DNA of 64,000 bases from Physcomitrium patens (GCF_000002425.4 NC_037261.1:5666098-5730097); one strand, 5' to 3'. Shown: positions 51,742-64,000, counted from the stretch's first letter. Notes: generated from the letters alone by a model not told the origin. Numbers and translations are program-made.

Positions 51742-53332
51742 ATGTTGTCGTAATACATAAAGTCTTGCTTGAGAATGCTTTGAACACCTGGTGGTGGAAG
51801 GTAGAATGGAAATTGTAATAACAAAATCCTAACTCTAATATAATACTAACTAAATTCTAATTAAACTATAACAATGCTAAGCAAGCTTTAATCAAATTCA
51901 AAGAAACCTCAAAAGAATTACAAAGAAACAATAAGAAATTTAAAAAAAATATTAAAATGATTACAAATATATCTCAAATACATCTTAATTCAATCTTAAT
52001 TTAATCCTAGTTAAAATCCTATTGGACTTCATTCAAACTTTAGGCCAAAAACTAACTAAATCTTAAATCCTAAACAAACTCAAATAAAACCCTAAATCCT
52101 AAATCAAATCCTAAATCCTAGCCAAATCCTAAATCCTAAATCCTAAATCAAATCTTAACCAATTAAAAATCAAATTCTAACCAAATCCTAACCCTAAATC
52201 AAATCCTAATCAAATCCTAATCCTAAATCAAATCCTAATCCTAAATCAAACCATAATCAAATCCTAAATCAAACCTTAGTAATTTCTGCAACAGATTTAT
52301 ATCTCAGTTACTAATGAATAAATTATTGATCTTAATTCAAAATTTGCATGCTTTTTAATAATTAAGTTTAAAATAAGCACAAAAAAATTTGAAAAGTATT
52401 GGAATTATCATATAGACGATAGCCTCAAAAACATGCTTGGATATTGGCCGACCTGAGCTAATATCTCTTTTTTCGACATCTTTTTTTCCTGAGCTAATAT
52501 CTCTTTTTTCATCGTTTGATTGATCTCAAAATTTTTAAATACATAGAAAAATAAGTCTAATATCCTCTTACATAAATTTCACTCCAATCCAACTAATAAA
52601 TTGCAAAAAATCTTTAAAACCCTCACTAAACCTAAAATTCTACTTTTTGAGACCTTGACCCACTTAAACCTCAATAATCCTCAATTCAATTATTAGATCG
52701 AGCTAAGATTCACAATACATATTAAGCACAATTACAAACATTAATTCACAAAATTTCACTTATAGATCTATTACAAAACTCTTGAAATCATTAGAAATGT
52801 CAATCCTATTATATTTCACAAAATCTAAGTCATCCAAAAACAATCTTGATTTGTAAAGCTCTTACAAAGTCATAACAACTTCAAATTTCCCAAAACTAAT
52901 GCTTATAGAAACCTTATTCAACTTTCTCTCAAATTCCACTCTCTGATTTGCAAAAGAACCCAAGAGTCATTGTTGAGACTCAGTTTTGTGCCTCAGCCTC
53001 TAATTTCGACCTTGGTTCATAACCGGTACTTTCTGGGTATCAATATCTAGTTTTTCTAAATAAATTTTACTATAATTTATTCTTAACTTCCTTTTAAAGA
53101 TACCTATATTATTTATTTTTCTAATCTACTTTGTTTTGCCTTATTTATGGTCTTACAAAGTAAGTAGAAGTCACCTTTCTAAAATGGCAGCATGGGTATC
53201 TTTGAGGTTTATTATCCTTTTGACTATTAACTATATTTCTAAGATAATTGGCTCTAATACTTTATACTAAGATATCCTACATTATAATAATTTCTACACT
53301 CTTTCACTTATTAATCGTGTTACATCATGACA
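51742..53332. mobile_element. Unclassified insertion inside LTR copy 2
   Basis: About 1.6 kb that breaks the homology between LTR copies. The left end reads ATGTTGTCGTAATAC and the inverted right end reads ATGCTGTCATGATGTAACAC, a short imperfect inverted repeat that suggests a non-autonomous DNA transposon. It encodes no recognisable protein. Its interior contains the CCTAAAT array at 52,080-52,270. Confidence 0.35.
52020..52275. repeat. Degenerate telomere-like CCTAAAT array
   Basis: Many units of CCTAAAT or TCCTAAATCAAA with variable spacing, including two exact CCCTAAA plant telomere heptamers (near 52,090 and 52,192). It is an internal, imperfect array and not a chromosome end. It may equally be a simple AT-rich satellite that matches the heptamer by chance. 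Confidence 0.55.
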
Positions 53333-53450
53333 GCATCTATAAAGCTTCTAAGAAGCTTTTTTAGAAGATATTATAAAAATAATATAGTTTTATTTACTTC
53401 TACTTAATCATATACGTAATTATTGAAATAAATATATATTTTTGTAATAT
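53333..53450 (-). repeat. LTR copy 2, right part
   Basis: Resumes homology with LTR copy 1 at CATCTATAAAGCTTCTAAGAAGC and continues through GAAGATATTATAAAAATAAT to about TTTTTGTAATATT. Confidence 0.55.
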
Positions 53451-53544
53451 TATTCTTCATATTAGAGACAATTATCACAAAAAAAAAAATTCATCTAACA
53501 TCAATCTTACAATTCTTTATCTTAGTTTTAATGGATGTCATCAA

Positions 53545-53700
53545 TGAAAAGCCTCAACTTTCTTTGCTACATTTGTAAGATTCTTTACTGGCTTCTATGT
53601 GCATTTGTTAATTTCACATCCATACTAATGAATAAGTTATTTCAACCTATTTTGGCGATGTCTTGAATTTATGACTTCTTCTATCTTAAACTCTTAATTA
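53545..53700 (-). pseudogene. Inner chromovirus chromodomain remnant
   Basis: The minus strand reads FKIEEVINSRHRQNRLK, a stop, then remnants ending KNLTNVAKKVEAFH. It aligns with the remnant at 51,085-51,250 and with the general chromodomain plan. Several stops are present. Confidence 0.6.
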
Positions 53701-53779
53701 TTATCTACTTCTATAAGAAGAAGTGGCAATTGTCTTCACCCTGAGATATTCACTATCTTATATGGCTCAAGAAGAGACA

Positions 53780-54620
53780 TATGGAATTTAAGATGGATTT
53801 TCATAGATTTTGGTGGATATAATTAATAAGCAATAAGATTTACTTGATTATAAATAAATAAAAAAGATCCAAACTTATAATATTTGAATTTGTCACAAAT
53901 ATGAATAGTCTTGATATTGCGATGAAGTGATTATACCTTGTCACCTATTTTGAATTGCGGTTATTTATTGCAATAGGCATCTGCATTGATCTTTTATAGT
54001 TCTTGAATTTCTTTTAATTGTAACTTTATTGTTGTATGTAACTTTGATCAATGATTTGCCAAATCTTCTACTATAAGATTATCATCTTTTGAAAAGTCAA
54101 AATTATGAAGTTGTAGATGATAACCATAATCGGAAAAAAAAGATGTTTATTGAATAGAAGAATGTATCAAATTTTTATATACAAACTATACCAATGGCAA
54201 AAAAATTATCCAATCATCTAAATGATAGTTGATAATACACCTCTAATACTGCTTCAGAACTTGATTCACCTATTTCATTTGCTTATCAATTTAAGGATGA
54301 AAGGCCAAAGATAATTTTATATCCACCTTCAATATTTTAAAGATTTTTTTAAAAATATTAATATAAATTATATCTCTCTATTTCATATAATATTTTTTGA
54401 CAATTCATGATAGTATTAGATATTATGAAGAAAAAGCTTAGCTATTTCTTCATCTAAAATAAATTTTGTATATGATGCAAAATATGTTATTTTGGAAAAA
54501 TAATCTATGATCACAAATAGAGATGTATGAACTTTAATTTGAAAGATCCATAATAAAATTTATAAAAAAAGAGACCATGATAATTTTGATATAGACAATA
54601 GTTGGCAAAATTCATAGGAT
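53780..54620 (-). pseudogene. Inner chromovirus integrase remnant
   Basis: The minus strand reads LFVIIDYFSKITYFASYTKF and ILDEEIAKLFLHNI, corresponding to the DxxLVVVDRLTKMAHFxP and EETAxLF parts of a Ty3/gypsy integrase core. Further on it reads LKEIQEL and KINADAYCNK, then PQFKIGDKV, the C-terminal part before the GPY/F module. Stops interrupt it throughout. Confidence 0.7.
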
Positions 54621-54779
54621 CAATGATGAGAAGTTTATGACCTTGAATAAATGTCACATAAATATACAAATTCTTTCACTACCTTTCACATTTACAGCCA
54701 CCAAAAATGTCTTGATATTAGCTCCTAAGTCTTGTATCCAAAATGCCTTGTTAATAGAAAGTTGTGATATACTTGAAGA

Positions 54780-54820
<41 letters not shown>

Positions 54821-55399
54821 TGGAATATATAAGTAACCTTTGCATTAGACTAGATTATTTATAAACTTAAACTAAGAAGTATCTTGAGACTTAGAAGAAA
54901 TATTCTTGATGTCATGATTAAAAGAATTAAAGGAAATTCTTGATTGAATTTGCTTGACAAAAATTGAATCAATAGTCAATGTTGATTTTATTGTTTAAAG
55001 ATAAAATTACTTAGGCTTCATGAAGATTGATCTTTATTGATCAAAAGTTGTATTTTTTTTTTTTTTTGAAGTAAGATAAAAACGTCTAAAAAGTACATTT
55101 GATAAACCTTATTTTTTTTTAATTCAATACATGATATCAAAATCAAATCTTAACAATGACATATTCTAATAAGCATGGTGACAATTGAACACGTCCATTG
55201 ATATGAAGTACTCAAGGTTCTTATGAACTATATATACCATGTTAGTATTGAAAATATCTTCTAGATAATGATGCCATTCTTAAAAAGAATCCATAATTAT
55301 AAAAATTTAATTATTGTAAATTTCATAATTGATCTCTATTGTTGAAAATTTCTTAGAATAAAAAGCTATTAGATGGAGTTTATTATTTACTTCTATTTT

Positions 55400-56350
55400 T
55401 TAAAAAATAACATCCATAGCAAAATTTAATGCATCTGTTTCTATAAAAAATGCCTAAAAAAAATCAATACAATATAAGATTGGTGCAAAAATAAATGATG
55501 TCTTCAAAGCTTCAAAAGATTCTTCAATATCTTTGCTTCACTTAAGTTTGTCTTTATATATTAGATGTGTAAGAGGAGCCACAACTTCAAAAAAAATCTT
55601 CATGAAGATACGATAATAATTGACAAATTCTAGAAAAAACATTGTACATCTGATTGTTTTTGAAATCTTTTAATCTATGATAATTTAAACTTTCTTAGAA
55701 TCCATCATAAAACCATCGTTTGAAATGATATATCATAAGAAATCAACTTGAATAGAATGAAATACATACTTATCAATTTTGACATATAATCTTATATCTC
55801 TTAATTTTTATAACACAAGTCAAATATGAACTTCATGTTCTTTTATATTTTTAGAATAAATTAAGATATTTTCTAAATGATAGATGGAAAAATTATCAAG
55901 AAACTCAAAAAAGATATTATTCATTAGATGTTGAAAAGTAGCTAATGTATTTGTGAGTCTAGAAGGCATAACATTATATTCAAAATGCTCATACTTGGTT
56001 TCATATGCAATTTTTCATTCATCTCTTTTTTTTAATGTGTATCAAGTTGTATGCTTTTTTTAGATCTATTTTTGTATAGATCTTTACTTAATTCAAGCAA
56101 AAATAGAGGATATCTATTCTTGCTAGTGATCTTGTTGAATTTTTGATAGTCTCCATACATCCACAAAAATCTGGTTCTTTTTTCTTCACAAATAAGATAA
56201 GAGCTCCAATTGTAGTTTTAAAATTGCATATGAAGTTCTTAGCCTAATTTTCATCAATATATTCTTTGAGTGCATCCAACTTGTTGATAGGCTATAGATT
56301 GGTTTAAATGGTGGTTGAGCTCTTTCTTAAAAATTAATGGAACATAATAG
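55400..56350 (-). pseudogene. Inner chromovirus reverse transcriptase remnant
   Basis: The minus strand reads YETKYEHFEYNVMPSRLTNT and LATFQHLMNNIFFEFLDNFS, then IYHLENILIYSKNIKEHEVH. These match the Ty3/gypsy RT blocks FEYxVMPFGLTNAPATFQ and YLDDILIYS. The YLDD catalytic box is changed to HLEN, so activity is lost. The following KLRDIRLYVKIDKYVFH and YYRIFMKIF match the thumb and connection region. Confidence 0.75.
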
Positions 56351-57059
56351 GAATGATGCTTTAGAAGAATATCTATGTTTTATTTATTTATTTTTTTTTT
56401 AAATTGTCTTGATAATCTTGATATTGGCTTAGAATGCTAATTGATTTTTTTTTTCCATCAACAATAGGTATAGAGTATATAGTAAAAGTTGACCCTTCTT
56501 TTACAGCATGTAAAAAAATTCTTGCATCTATCAATAATAATTTGGATATATTGATCTTAAAAAATTTTACTTTCCTCGCAAAATCTTGGACTAAACTATA
56601 GAAAAAATTAAGGTTATTAGAAATTCAACCTATTCTAGGATTATATTTTTTTAGCCATAATGATCTTAAAATAATTAGATTAGAGAGAAATCTAATCATA
56701 TTATATATTACTAAACTATTATGACCACTAGTTGCTACTTCTAAATTTTATGTCTAAAAACTCTAGAAGACAACAAACGACCATCTATTACTTTTGCATC
56801 TAAAATTTTGATATTCTTAATTAAAGATATATCTTATTTTTTGACAAATTCTTTATCTATAAAATAAAAAGGCTCTTGAATCTAACAAGGTTAAGACTTT
56901 GTGATTTTTTGGTTTTAAAAAAATCTTCTACTATAAAGCAAAGCAAGGAATTTAAAGAGAGAAAATTCCAGCCATATAATTCATATATGATTGCTGGAAA
57001 ATTTTATTTTTCAATACATTGACTTCTTTGATAACCATGCTCCTCATTTTGTGATTATG

Positions 57060-57135
57060 TTGTTTTTTTGGACAATGGTAAGTAGTGTACATGGATTCTC
57101 TACAACATAGGCACAAACCTTCTTAATGACTACAA
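57060..57135 (-). pseudogene. gag zinc-knuckle remnant
   Basis: The minus strand reads GLCLCCRESMYTTYHCPKKQ, a CCHC knuckle in which the Gly-His pair of CxxCxxxGHxxxxC has become Met-Tyr. Its place between the 5' LTR and RT fits gag. Confidence 0.5.
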
Positions 57136-58289
57136 GGATTTTCTTGCTTAGTAAGAAGTTTAAAACATACCATATTAATTTACATAGGCTTTGGCTTGGA
57201 CAAGTAAAATTTTTAAAATTTAAAAGGTAATACCATAGCTTGAGTTATATTCTTCCAATCATATCTTTATTTTTAGCATCTTTTCAAGAATTGATTGTTG
57301 CATGCAATGGCTTGAGTAATAAATTACTTTAATGAATTTTTTCTTAATATTGTCAATGTTAAATCTTTGATATTAACTTTCAAGTTATATTGAAGTTGAT
57401 TGATAAGGTCTTTCTATTCCAATCTAAGTCTCAAGCAAGATTTTAGAATTTTGCAACATGTTTAGTGGTTGAACATGATTTTAATTGTAGAAATATAAGC
57501 TTAGTCTCTATTTTTTTCTTATCATTTTTTTCCAAATATAGCTATAAATAATTTCAAAAATAAATTTAAATTATAAAATAATTGTGAATCTTTTTCTATC
57601 AAAGGTATAAACTAAAAAAAAAAAAAAAAAAAAAAATTAGACAAAAAAAGCTCTTATGAATTTGATTTGAATAAATCCATTAAGATATTGAGAAAGATGA
57701 AAAATTTAATAGAGCATCATTAGTTATATAAATCCTCAAAATTTTGATCTTGTTCCATCATACTTCTCTAGCATACTTATACTTGCCTCTTTTATACTTG
57801 TAGTAGCAAGATCCCTTGGATTTAGTTATAAATTTGATCATCTTGCTTCTTTTAATTGAACAACTTTTTGGTATAGACTTTGAATTTCATTGCTGATTTC
57901 TTCTATAGACATAGGAATAGTACCTCCATTATTTACATTAGAAATATATAATATTTCTATCCTAAGAGTACTGGTAAGCTTTTAAAGATTTGCAATAGTT
58001 ACAAATCTATTCTTATTTTTTTCAAGAGTAGCATCCATAATTTATTTTTTTTATAGATAATTCAAAAAAAATTATAAAATTAAATTTAAAGAAAATAATT
58101 CACAACATCTAATATCAAATGATTTTTTTTATAAAAAGAAGTAATCTTCTTTCTTAAAAGATCAAATACATGTTAGAAAATTAAACTATTTATTTAAAGG
58201 TGTGTAGTCTATAACTTTCAAAATACAACAATAGAAGTAAGGTGATCTATTGACTTTTAAAATAAAAAAAGAATAATAAGTTAGCACTC

Positions 58290-58655
58290 TTGTCAAATTA
58301 TCAGGGATATAAATCTTAAAAACTTAAAAGATTAAGATATTCTTATGTAATTAAAAATGATTAGATAATTAGTTAAAGATAATATAATATAAAATTAGAA
58401 TTGTTATTGTTAAAGACAAGGAGTTTAGAAAGCCTTGAAACAAAATTAAGGACTAAAAAAGCATTGAAAAGAATGAAGAAGGCTTTACTCTTGCCTTCAT
58501 ATATACTTTCTAATTAAGAACTATGTGGCGATATTCTATAGAATCTCTAATACATGTTGACTTTGCTAGACACATGTTTTAACTTACAATTTAAGTTATC
58601 CATATGTACACCACCTAGTTAGCTTTCTTTACAAGTTACTAATATGTGTGATACA
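58290..58655 (-). repeat. LTR copy 3, left part (inner element 5' LTR)
   Basis: Homologous to LTR copies 1 and 2 from TGTCAAATTATC through GAAGGCTTTACTCTTGCCTTC and CTATGTGGCGATATTCTATAG to about 58,655, where an insertion begins. Confidence 0.6.
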
Positions 58656-59908
58656 TTTTTGTGGTAGAGAAAATTTGCTTTAAGAAAGCGCTAGGCTTTT
58701 GGCTATTACTAAATACTCAATCAAGCCTCTAGATAAAAAAATCACTAAGTCTATATATAAAATTATTTCTATAGGAAAAATTACATCAATACATAAGCCT
58801 TAAGTATCAAAGATCACCAAAAAAGTGATAAAAATATTATAAAAAACTTATATATCCTTAAGATGAATTATTCTCAAATTTGAACTACTTATATCTTAGG
58901 ATAGGACTGTCCAAACAAATCCAAATTTTATATGAAGTACTAATGTACTTTTAACAACTACCACAACAAATTTTAACTATAAATTTATTACGAATCTTAA
59001 GATATTGCCAAAACTCTAATAGTAGTTTCAAACCCTTGCTTACATATATCCATATGCAAATTTCTTCATATTTTACAAAATAAGTATTTAAATACTATAA
59101 AATTTTGATATATAGCTTTTTAATTCAATAATACACAATTCTAGAAATTTTTAGCTAAAAATTCATCTGGAAACCTAAGATATGGCTCCAACTATTACTA
59201 TCAACAAAATGACTCACTTACTGCCTTTGAATTACAGGTATTGTCTTCAATGCTCTATAACTTTTTCATACAAATTCCAAATGAAAAAATTCCTTCACAA
59301 AAGAAGTAGATCTTGAAATAACTCTTATGATTGCACCTCCCAATTTCCAAAATTTATCATAAAACTCCTTGTATCTTCAAAATAGTAATAATATATCTTA
59401 AAAAGATATCTTAATTTCAAACAATTATAACCTCATCACCCTAATTCCAAATCCTTTAAAATTTTCACAAAAATTGTAATCTAAATCCTAAAACTTATAA
59501 TCCTTGCTTTTGATTCTCAAATGCTCCTTTTGAAGTTACCAAAATCCTTGTTGTGGTTGTAGACAACTTGCTGAATGTCCATAGGATATAGCTTTTGACC
59601 AATAGGCATAAAGATCTTTACCTTTTGCCTTCATCCAACCATGCCTTGATTTCATCGCTCTCCATAAGCCTTGTGGTAGTTTAGATTTTCATCCTTAGGC
59701 TTCCACCTTCTCTTAAAGCTCTATACTAAACATCTAAATCTTATATAATTTAAATATTATAATATAAATAGCTAAAATTCAAAATAAAGTTTTTTATATC
59801 CACTCTCTTTAAAATAATTTATTAACCATTCTAACATACATCAAGACTTATGAACATAAAATATATTTTAACTAATTTTTATATACTATAAGTATTTATA
59901 GTATGACG
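58656..59908. mobile_element. Unclassified insertion inside LTR copy 3
   Basis: About 1.25 kb that interrupts the LTR at a different place from the insertion in LTR copy 2. The inverted right end reads GTCGTCATACTATAAA, which resembles the left end of the other insertion (GTCGTAATACATAAA), so the two may belong to one family. No protein can be read. Confidence 0.3.
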
Positions 59909-60088
59909 ACGTGGCTAATTTATTGACTAAGTTTTTAGCCTATCAATTTACTACAAATACATGTAAAGTCAAAATAGTGAATATAAAACTTTTAGAAAGC
60001 TTTTGTAAAAGATATTATAAAATCAATCTACTTTTACTTGCTTCTTTTTAATTATATAGGTAATTATTGGAATAAATATATATGTTTG
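59909..60088 (-). repeat. LTR copy 3, right part
   Basis: Resumes LTR homology at GACGTGGCTAATTTATTGACTAAG and runs through AGAAAGCTTTTGTAAAAG and AATATATATGTTTGTAATAA. It ends directly against integrase-end sequence of the outer element. Confidence 0.55.
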
Positions 60089-63000
60089 TAATAATGATTT
60101 AAGAAAAGATACATGAAATAAGGATGGATTTTCATAAACTTTGGTTGATGTAATTGATAAATATAAGGATTAATATGTTCATATATAGGAAATGGTCTTA
60201 GTTTATGATAATACAACTTATTACAAGAATGAATAGTCTTAACATTACAATAAAGTAACCATATCTTATGGCTAATGTGAAATTGAGGTTGTTTCTTGCA
60301 ATCAGCACCTCCATTGATTTTTTGTCATTCTTGAGCTTCTTTTAGTTGTGCCTTTATTGTTATATGTAGCTCAAATAAATAATTTTTTAAAATCATTCAT
60401 TATAAGATTATCAACTTTTAAAAAGTCAAAAGTATCAAATTATAGATGATAACCATAATTAGGAAAGAAACGTGTTTATTGAATAAAAAAATATATTATG
60501 TTATTATAAGCATATTTTTTTAATGGAAAAAGAATTGTTTAATCACTTTATTGATAGTTGATGGTATACCTCAAATATTACCCAAAACTTAATTTATGCA
60601 CTCTATTTGTCTATTAATTTGAGGATAGAAAGCCAAAGATAGTTTTATATCTATCTTTATAATTTTAAAAATAATACTTCAAAACTTTGATACAAATTGT
60701 GTCCTTTTATTTAATAAAATATCTTTGAACAATCCATAATAGCAATAGATGTTGTCAAGAAAGAACTTGGTTGTTTCTTCATCCGTAATAGAGTTTGTAT
60801 ATGGTACAAAATGTGTCATCTTGGTGAAATGATCCATTATCACAAAGATAGAGTCATAAGAACTTGAGATTGGAAGATCTATGATAAAATCTATAGATAC
60901 AAAAAATCATTGTTGTTTTGGATTAGGTAATATTTGAAAAAGTCTATAAAATCAATGACCAAGAGTTTTTGATTTTGAAAAAATATCACATAATTATACA
61001 AATATTTTGATTGATTTTCACATTTAAAGCCACTACAAATCTCTAGATATTAATTCTAAAATCTTGTTGTATTCAGATTATGTTATTAGTGAGAATTTGT
61101 AATAAGTTTGAAGAATATATGATTAAAATTCATCTTCTAAATCATATAAGTACATCTAAAAATAGAATAGATTATTCTTTAATTCAAATTTTAAAGTAAC
61201 ATAAGATTTTGAAGAATTTTCTTTAATATCATGAACAAAAGGATCAAAAGATATACTTTGTGAGTCATCAAATTAACTCACTAGTTATTTTTGAGACAAA
61301 AATATGCATGTGGAGGGCCAAAATTACAATTTTTAGATAAAGATGTACTTAGAGGATGTTAAATGAAGAAAAATAGTATTAATACAGAAGAAATAGAGTC
61401 ATAGTAAGTCTTAGAGGCAATTATTTTAGCTGATTTAGGATTTTTATTTATTGCTGAGTAGTGAGGATTAGTTACTAAGGTCAATATTTATATTGGTCTT
61501 CTATCTATACATATTACTTATAAAAAAAAATATAAATATTATTTAGTAGTTAAAAAAATCATGAAAAAGAAGCTCATGTCTTTTTAATTAGTTATATAGG
61601 AAGGAAGATTTATAATAGATTTAAATTGATTTAATTACTATAAAAATAATCAAGATAAGAAAAAATAGATTTAAATTTTTATTAGTATTATAAAACAATT
61701 ATAGGAATTTTATAATTTATTTAGAATCTATTTAGTATTTTTTAGGAATTTTTAGAATAATTTTGAAGATTTTGATAAAAATAAGTTTTATCACTTCGGA
61801 AGCCATTATGAAGAAATGGAGCAAGATTTGAAAGCCATTCAAGATTCTTGGGCTAATAGGATGTTTTTAAAGACCATGGTGAAGTCGAAAATGTAATAAA
61901 AATGAGTTTTATTAGTAGAAAATAGGAGGGCCAACAGCTAGTCTAGTCCTTATAAGAAGGAAAGTATACAAATCATATATGGATTGTAGCACCTTGGGTA
62001 TAGGTAGGAAGATAAAACTAAGGTCTTAAGGCTTCTTTATAAAACCAATATATACTACTTGTGAGCCTTGGTGAGGCCCAAACTCCTAATCTCTTAAAGT
62101 AAGTTACCCTTGAAGTAAAATTATTTACTTAACTTTTCATTCATTTACTTGTTATTTTTCAAATTTGCATAACATACTCATAATAACTCGGATTTATATG
62201 TTTCTTACACTATTAGAAAAAAAAAATTTAATTTTTTTTAAAATATATTTTTTACTTTTATTTTTATTTTTTATGGGATAAAAATTTAATGAATAGACTG
62301 TGACTGGTTTTGAGGTGTATAATTCCTTGATTGCATTTATTCCACTTATTTTGTATTTTTCTTCTTTTATCCTTGTTCCTGCTACTTTTACTTCACACCA
62401 CCCATTACAAGCAACTCTTAATTAAGGTCATTTTGTAATTGGATTACGAAGTGAATTTTACACTCACATACTTCACTGAACTTATTTACAAAAAGTTGAA
62501 TTAATAATTAGTATTGATTAAATTTCTCATATATAAAATTACTATAGTTTCAAGAAAATAATTTGTTATTAGGCAAAAGTTCCATTGCTCATTTTGGTGT
62601 AAGATAAGATCATTTTGAAATAGCATTTGATAAACCTTGATAATTTTTTTAATTGATAAGTGATCTTAAATTTGAATCTTTATAAGAATATATTCTAATA
62701 AGATTGGCAAAGAATCAAAACATGTACTATCCTAAAATACTTGAGATTCTTCTAATTAATGTACTTGTTAAGTAGATTAGAATCACCTTTTAAATAATAA
62801 TGCTATTCTTGAAATAAATCGACAATTGTAAGAAATTCTTTATTATAAAAATATAGTTAATTTCAAATATTGAAAATTTTCTTGAATAAAAAGCTATTGA
62901 ATGAAATTTATCATTTGCTTCTATTTATAATAATTTCACATCCAAAACAAAGTCTTATGTATTTTTTTTTATAAAAAAATACCTTGAAAAGTTAATACAA

Positions 63001-64000
63001 TATAAGATTGGTGCAAAAATAAATACTATCTTTAAAGCTTCAAATATTAGTTTTACTTCTTTATTCCATTCAAATTTTTGTTTATAAGTCAAATATACAA
63101 ATAGAGTTGTAACTTAAAAAAAACTTTTTCATAAAGATATAATAATAATTGGAAATTTTCAAAAAAACATCACACATTATTTATTATTCTTAGAATGTTG
63201 AAATCCATAGTAGTCTTAACCTTCTTAAGATCCATCATAAGGCTATTATTGAAAATGATGTATCTGAAGAAGTTAACTTAAATAGTATGAAATAAACACT
63301 TTTCTATCTTGATGTATAATCTTGCATCTCTAAGTTTTTGTAATACATGACGAACAAGCAGTTCATGTTTTTTTATGCTCTTAAAGTAGATTAAAATTTG
63401 ATCTAAATAATAGATAACAAAATCATCCAAAAACTCTTAAAAGACATCATTCATTAAATGTTAAAAATTAGTTGGTACATTCATGAGTCCAAAAAGCATG
63501 ATATTATATTCAAAATGTCTATATCTTCTTTAAAATGCAATCTTCTATGTCTCTCCTTCTTTGATGTGTACCAAATTATATACTCTTCATAGATCTATTT
63601 TGATATAGACCTTAGCTTGATTAAATTGGTAAAGAAATCTTAATATCAAGGATAAATGGTATCAATTCTTCATGGTAAACTTATTAAGCCCTTGATATTC
63701 TACATATATTTACAAGGATCTATCTTTTTTATTCATAAATAAAATTAGGGCTCTTGTTGAAGATTTTGAATGGTGTATGAAATTATTGGCTAGATTTTCT
63801 TCAAGATATTCTTTGAATTCAATCCACTCATTTTGTATTAAATTGTAGATTGGTCCAAATAATGATTGAGCTCTCTCCAAAAGATTAATTAAACAATCAT
63901 ATGGATGATTTTCTAAAAAATATCTACATTCTTCTTTTTAAAAATATCTTGATAATCTTGATATTGACTTAAAATTTCATTTGAAGTCTTTCTACCATTA
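60089..64000 (-). mobile_element. Outer Ty3/gypsy chromovirus, decayed, runs off window
   Basis: Minus-strand pol of a second copy. Integrase at about 60,640-60,870 reads DSIFVIMDHFTKMTHFVPYT, then EETTKFFLDNIYCYYGLFKD. The SDRG that should follow is replaced by LLNKR. RT at about 63,150-63,620 reads RHFEYNIMLFGLMNVPTNF, then EFLDDFVIYYLDQILIYFKS and HVLQKLRDARLYIKIEKCLF, with YLDD changed to YLDQ and several stops. It continues past the right edge. Its chromodomain (51,085-51,250) and 3' LTR (49,885-50,465) lie on the far side of the inner element. Confidence 0.7.

Larger units (their letters stand above)
51319..60088 (-). mobile_element. Inner Ty3/gypsy chromovirus, decayed, nested
   Basis: A minus-strand retroelement with interrupted LTR copies at 51,319-53,450 (3') and 58,290-60,088 (5'). 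The internal region carries, in 5' to 3' order on the minus strand, a gag zinc-knuckle remnant (near 57,070-57,130), reverse transcriptase (about 55,400-56,350), RNase H region, integrase (about 53,780-54,620) and chromodomain (about 53,545-53,700). The internal length of about 4.8 kb fits a complete chromovirus. Stops and frameshifts are frequent, so it is inactive. A sequence resembling an initiator-Met primer-binding site (minus strand TTGATATTAGATG, near 58,105-58,118) lies just inside the 5' LTR, so the LTR edge may be nearer 58,118 than 58,290. Insertion into the outer element is inferred from what lies on each side. Confidence 0.6.

Noticed and set aside
52020..52275. True chromosome end
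   Set aside because: The repeats are imperfect, short and followed by more than 11 kb of transposon DNA.

Overview
The window looks like nuclear DNA of a land plant, most likely a non-seed plant such as a moss or liverwort. Genes are broken by many short GT-AG introns. The intergenic DNA is very AT-rich. A decayed chromodomain-type Ty3/gypsy retrotransposon is present. The first gene resembles CEP135/BLD10, a basal-body protein that plants keep where sperm are flagellated. The species cannot be named from the sequence.

Layout. Positions 1-37,100 are gene-rich. (1) 1-9,869, + strand: about 25 small exons of a long coiled-coil protein, colinear with the C-terminal part of CEP135/BLD10; its 5' end is outside the window. 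(2) 11,340-12,765, - strand: a three-exon, single-domain Sec14/CRAL-TRIO lipid-transfer protein. (3) 13,800-20,300: intergenic, with an AT-rich core at 13,900-16,200. (4) about 20,325-21,584, + strand: tentative unrecognised exons. (5) 22,956-24,798, - strand: a three-exon protein with a heavy-metal-associated (HMA) domain and a very glycine-rich, repetitive tail. (6) 26,894-31,817, - strand: a complete eleven-exon M18 aspartyl aminopeptidase with all expected metal and catalytic residues and one GC-AG intron. (7) 32,385-32,760, - strand: a frameshifted gene remnant. (8) 33,739-35,082, - strand: a single-exon BTB/T1-domain protein with two copies of an unfamiliar Cys/His module.

From about 37,100 onward the DNA is AT-rich and has no intact gene. 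A small GC-rich island with broken reading frames lies at 42,450-43,720. From 49,885 to the right edge lie two decayed minus-strand chromovirus copies. The inner copy (about 51,319-60,088) appears to have inserted between the chromodomain and integrase of the outer copy. Both LTRs of the inner copy are themselves interrupted by later insertions, one of which carries a degenerate telomere-like CCTAAAT array. An assembly gap of 100 N lies at 50,907-51,006.

The five confident genes are ordinary nuclear housekeeping or cell-biology genes and do not form a pathway or cluster. The least familiar items are the duplicated Cys/His module of the BTB protein, the nested chromovirus structure and the unassigned reading frames.
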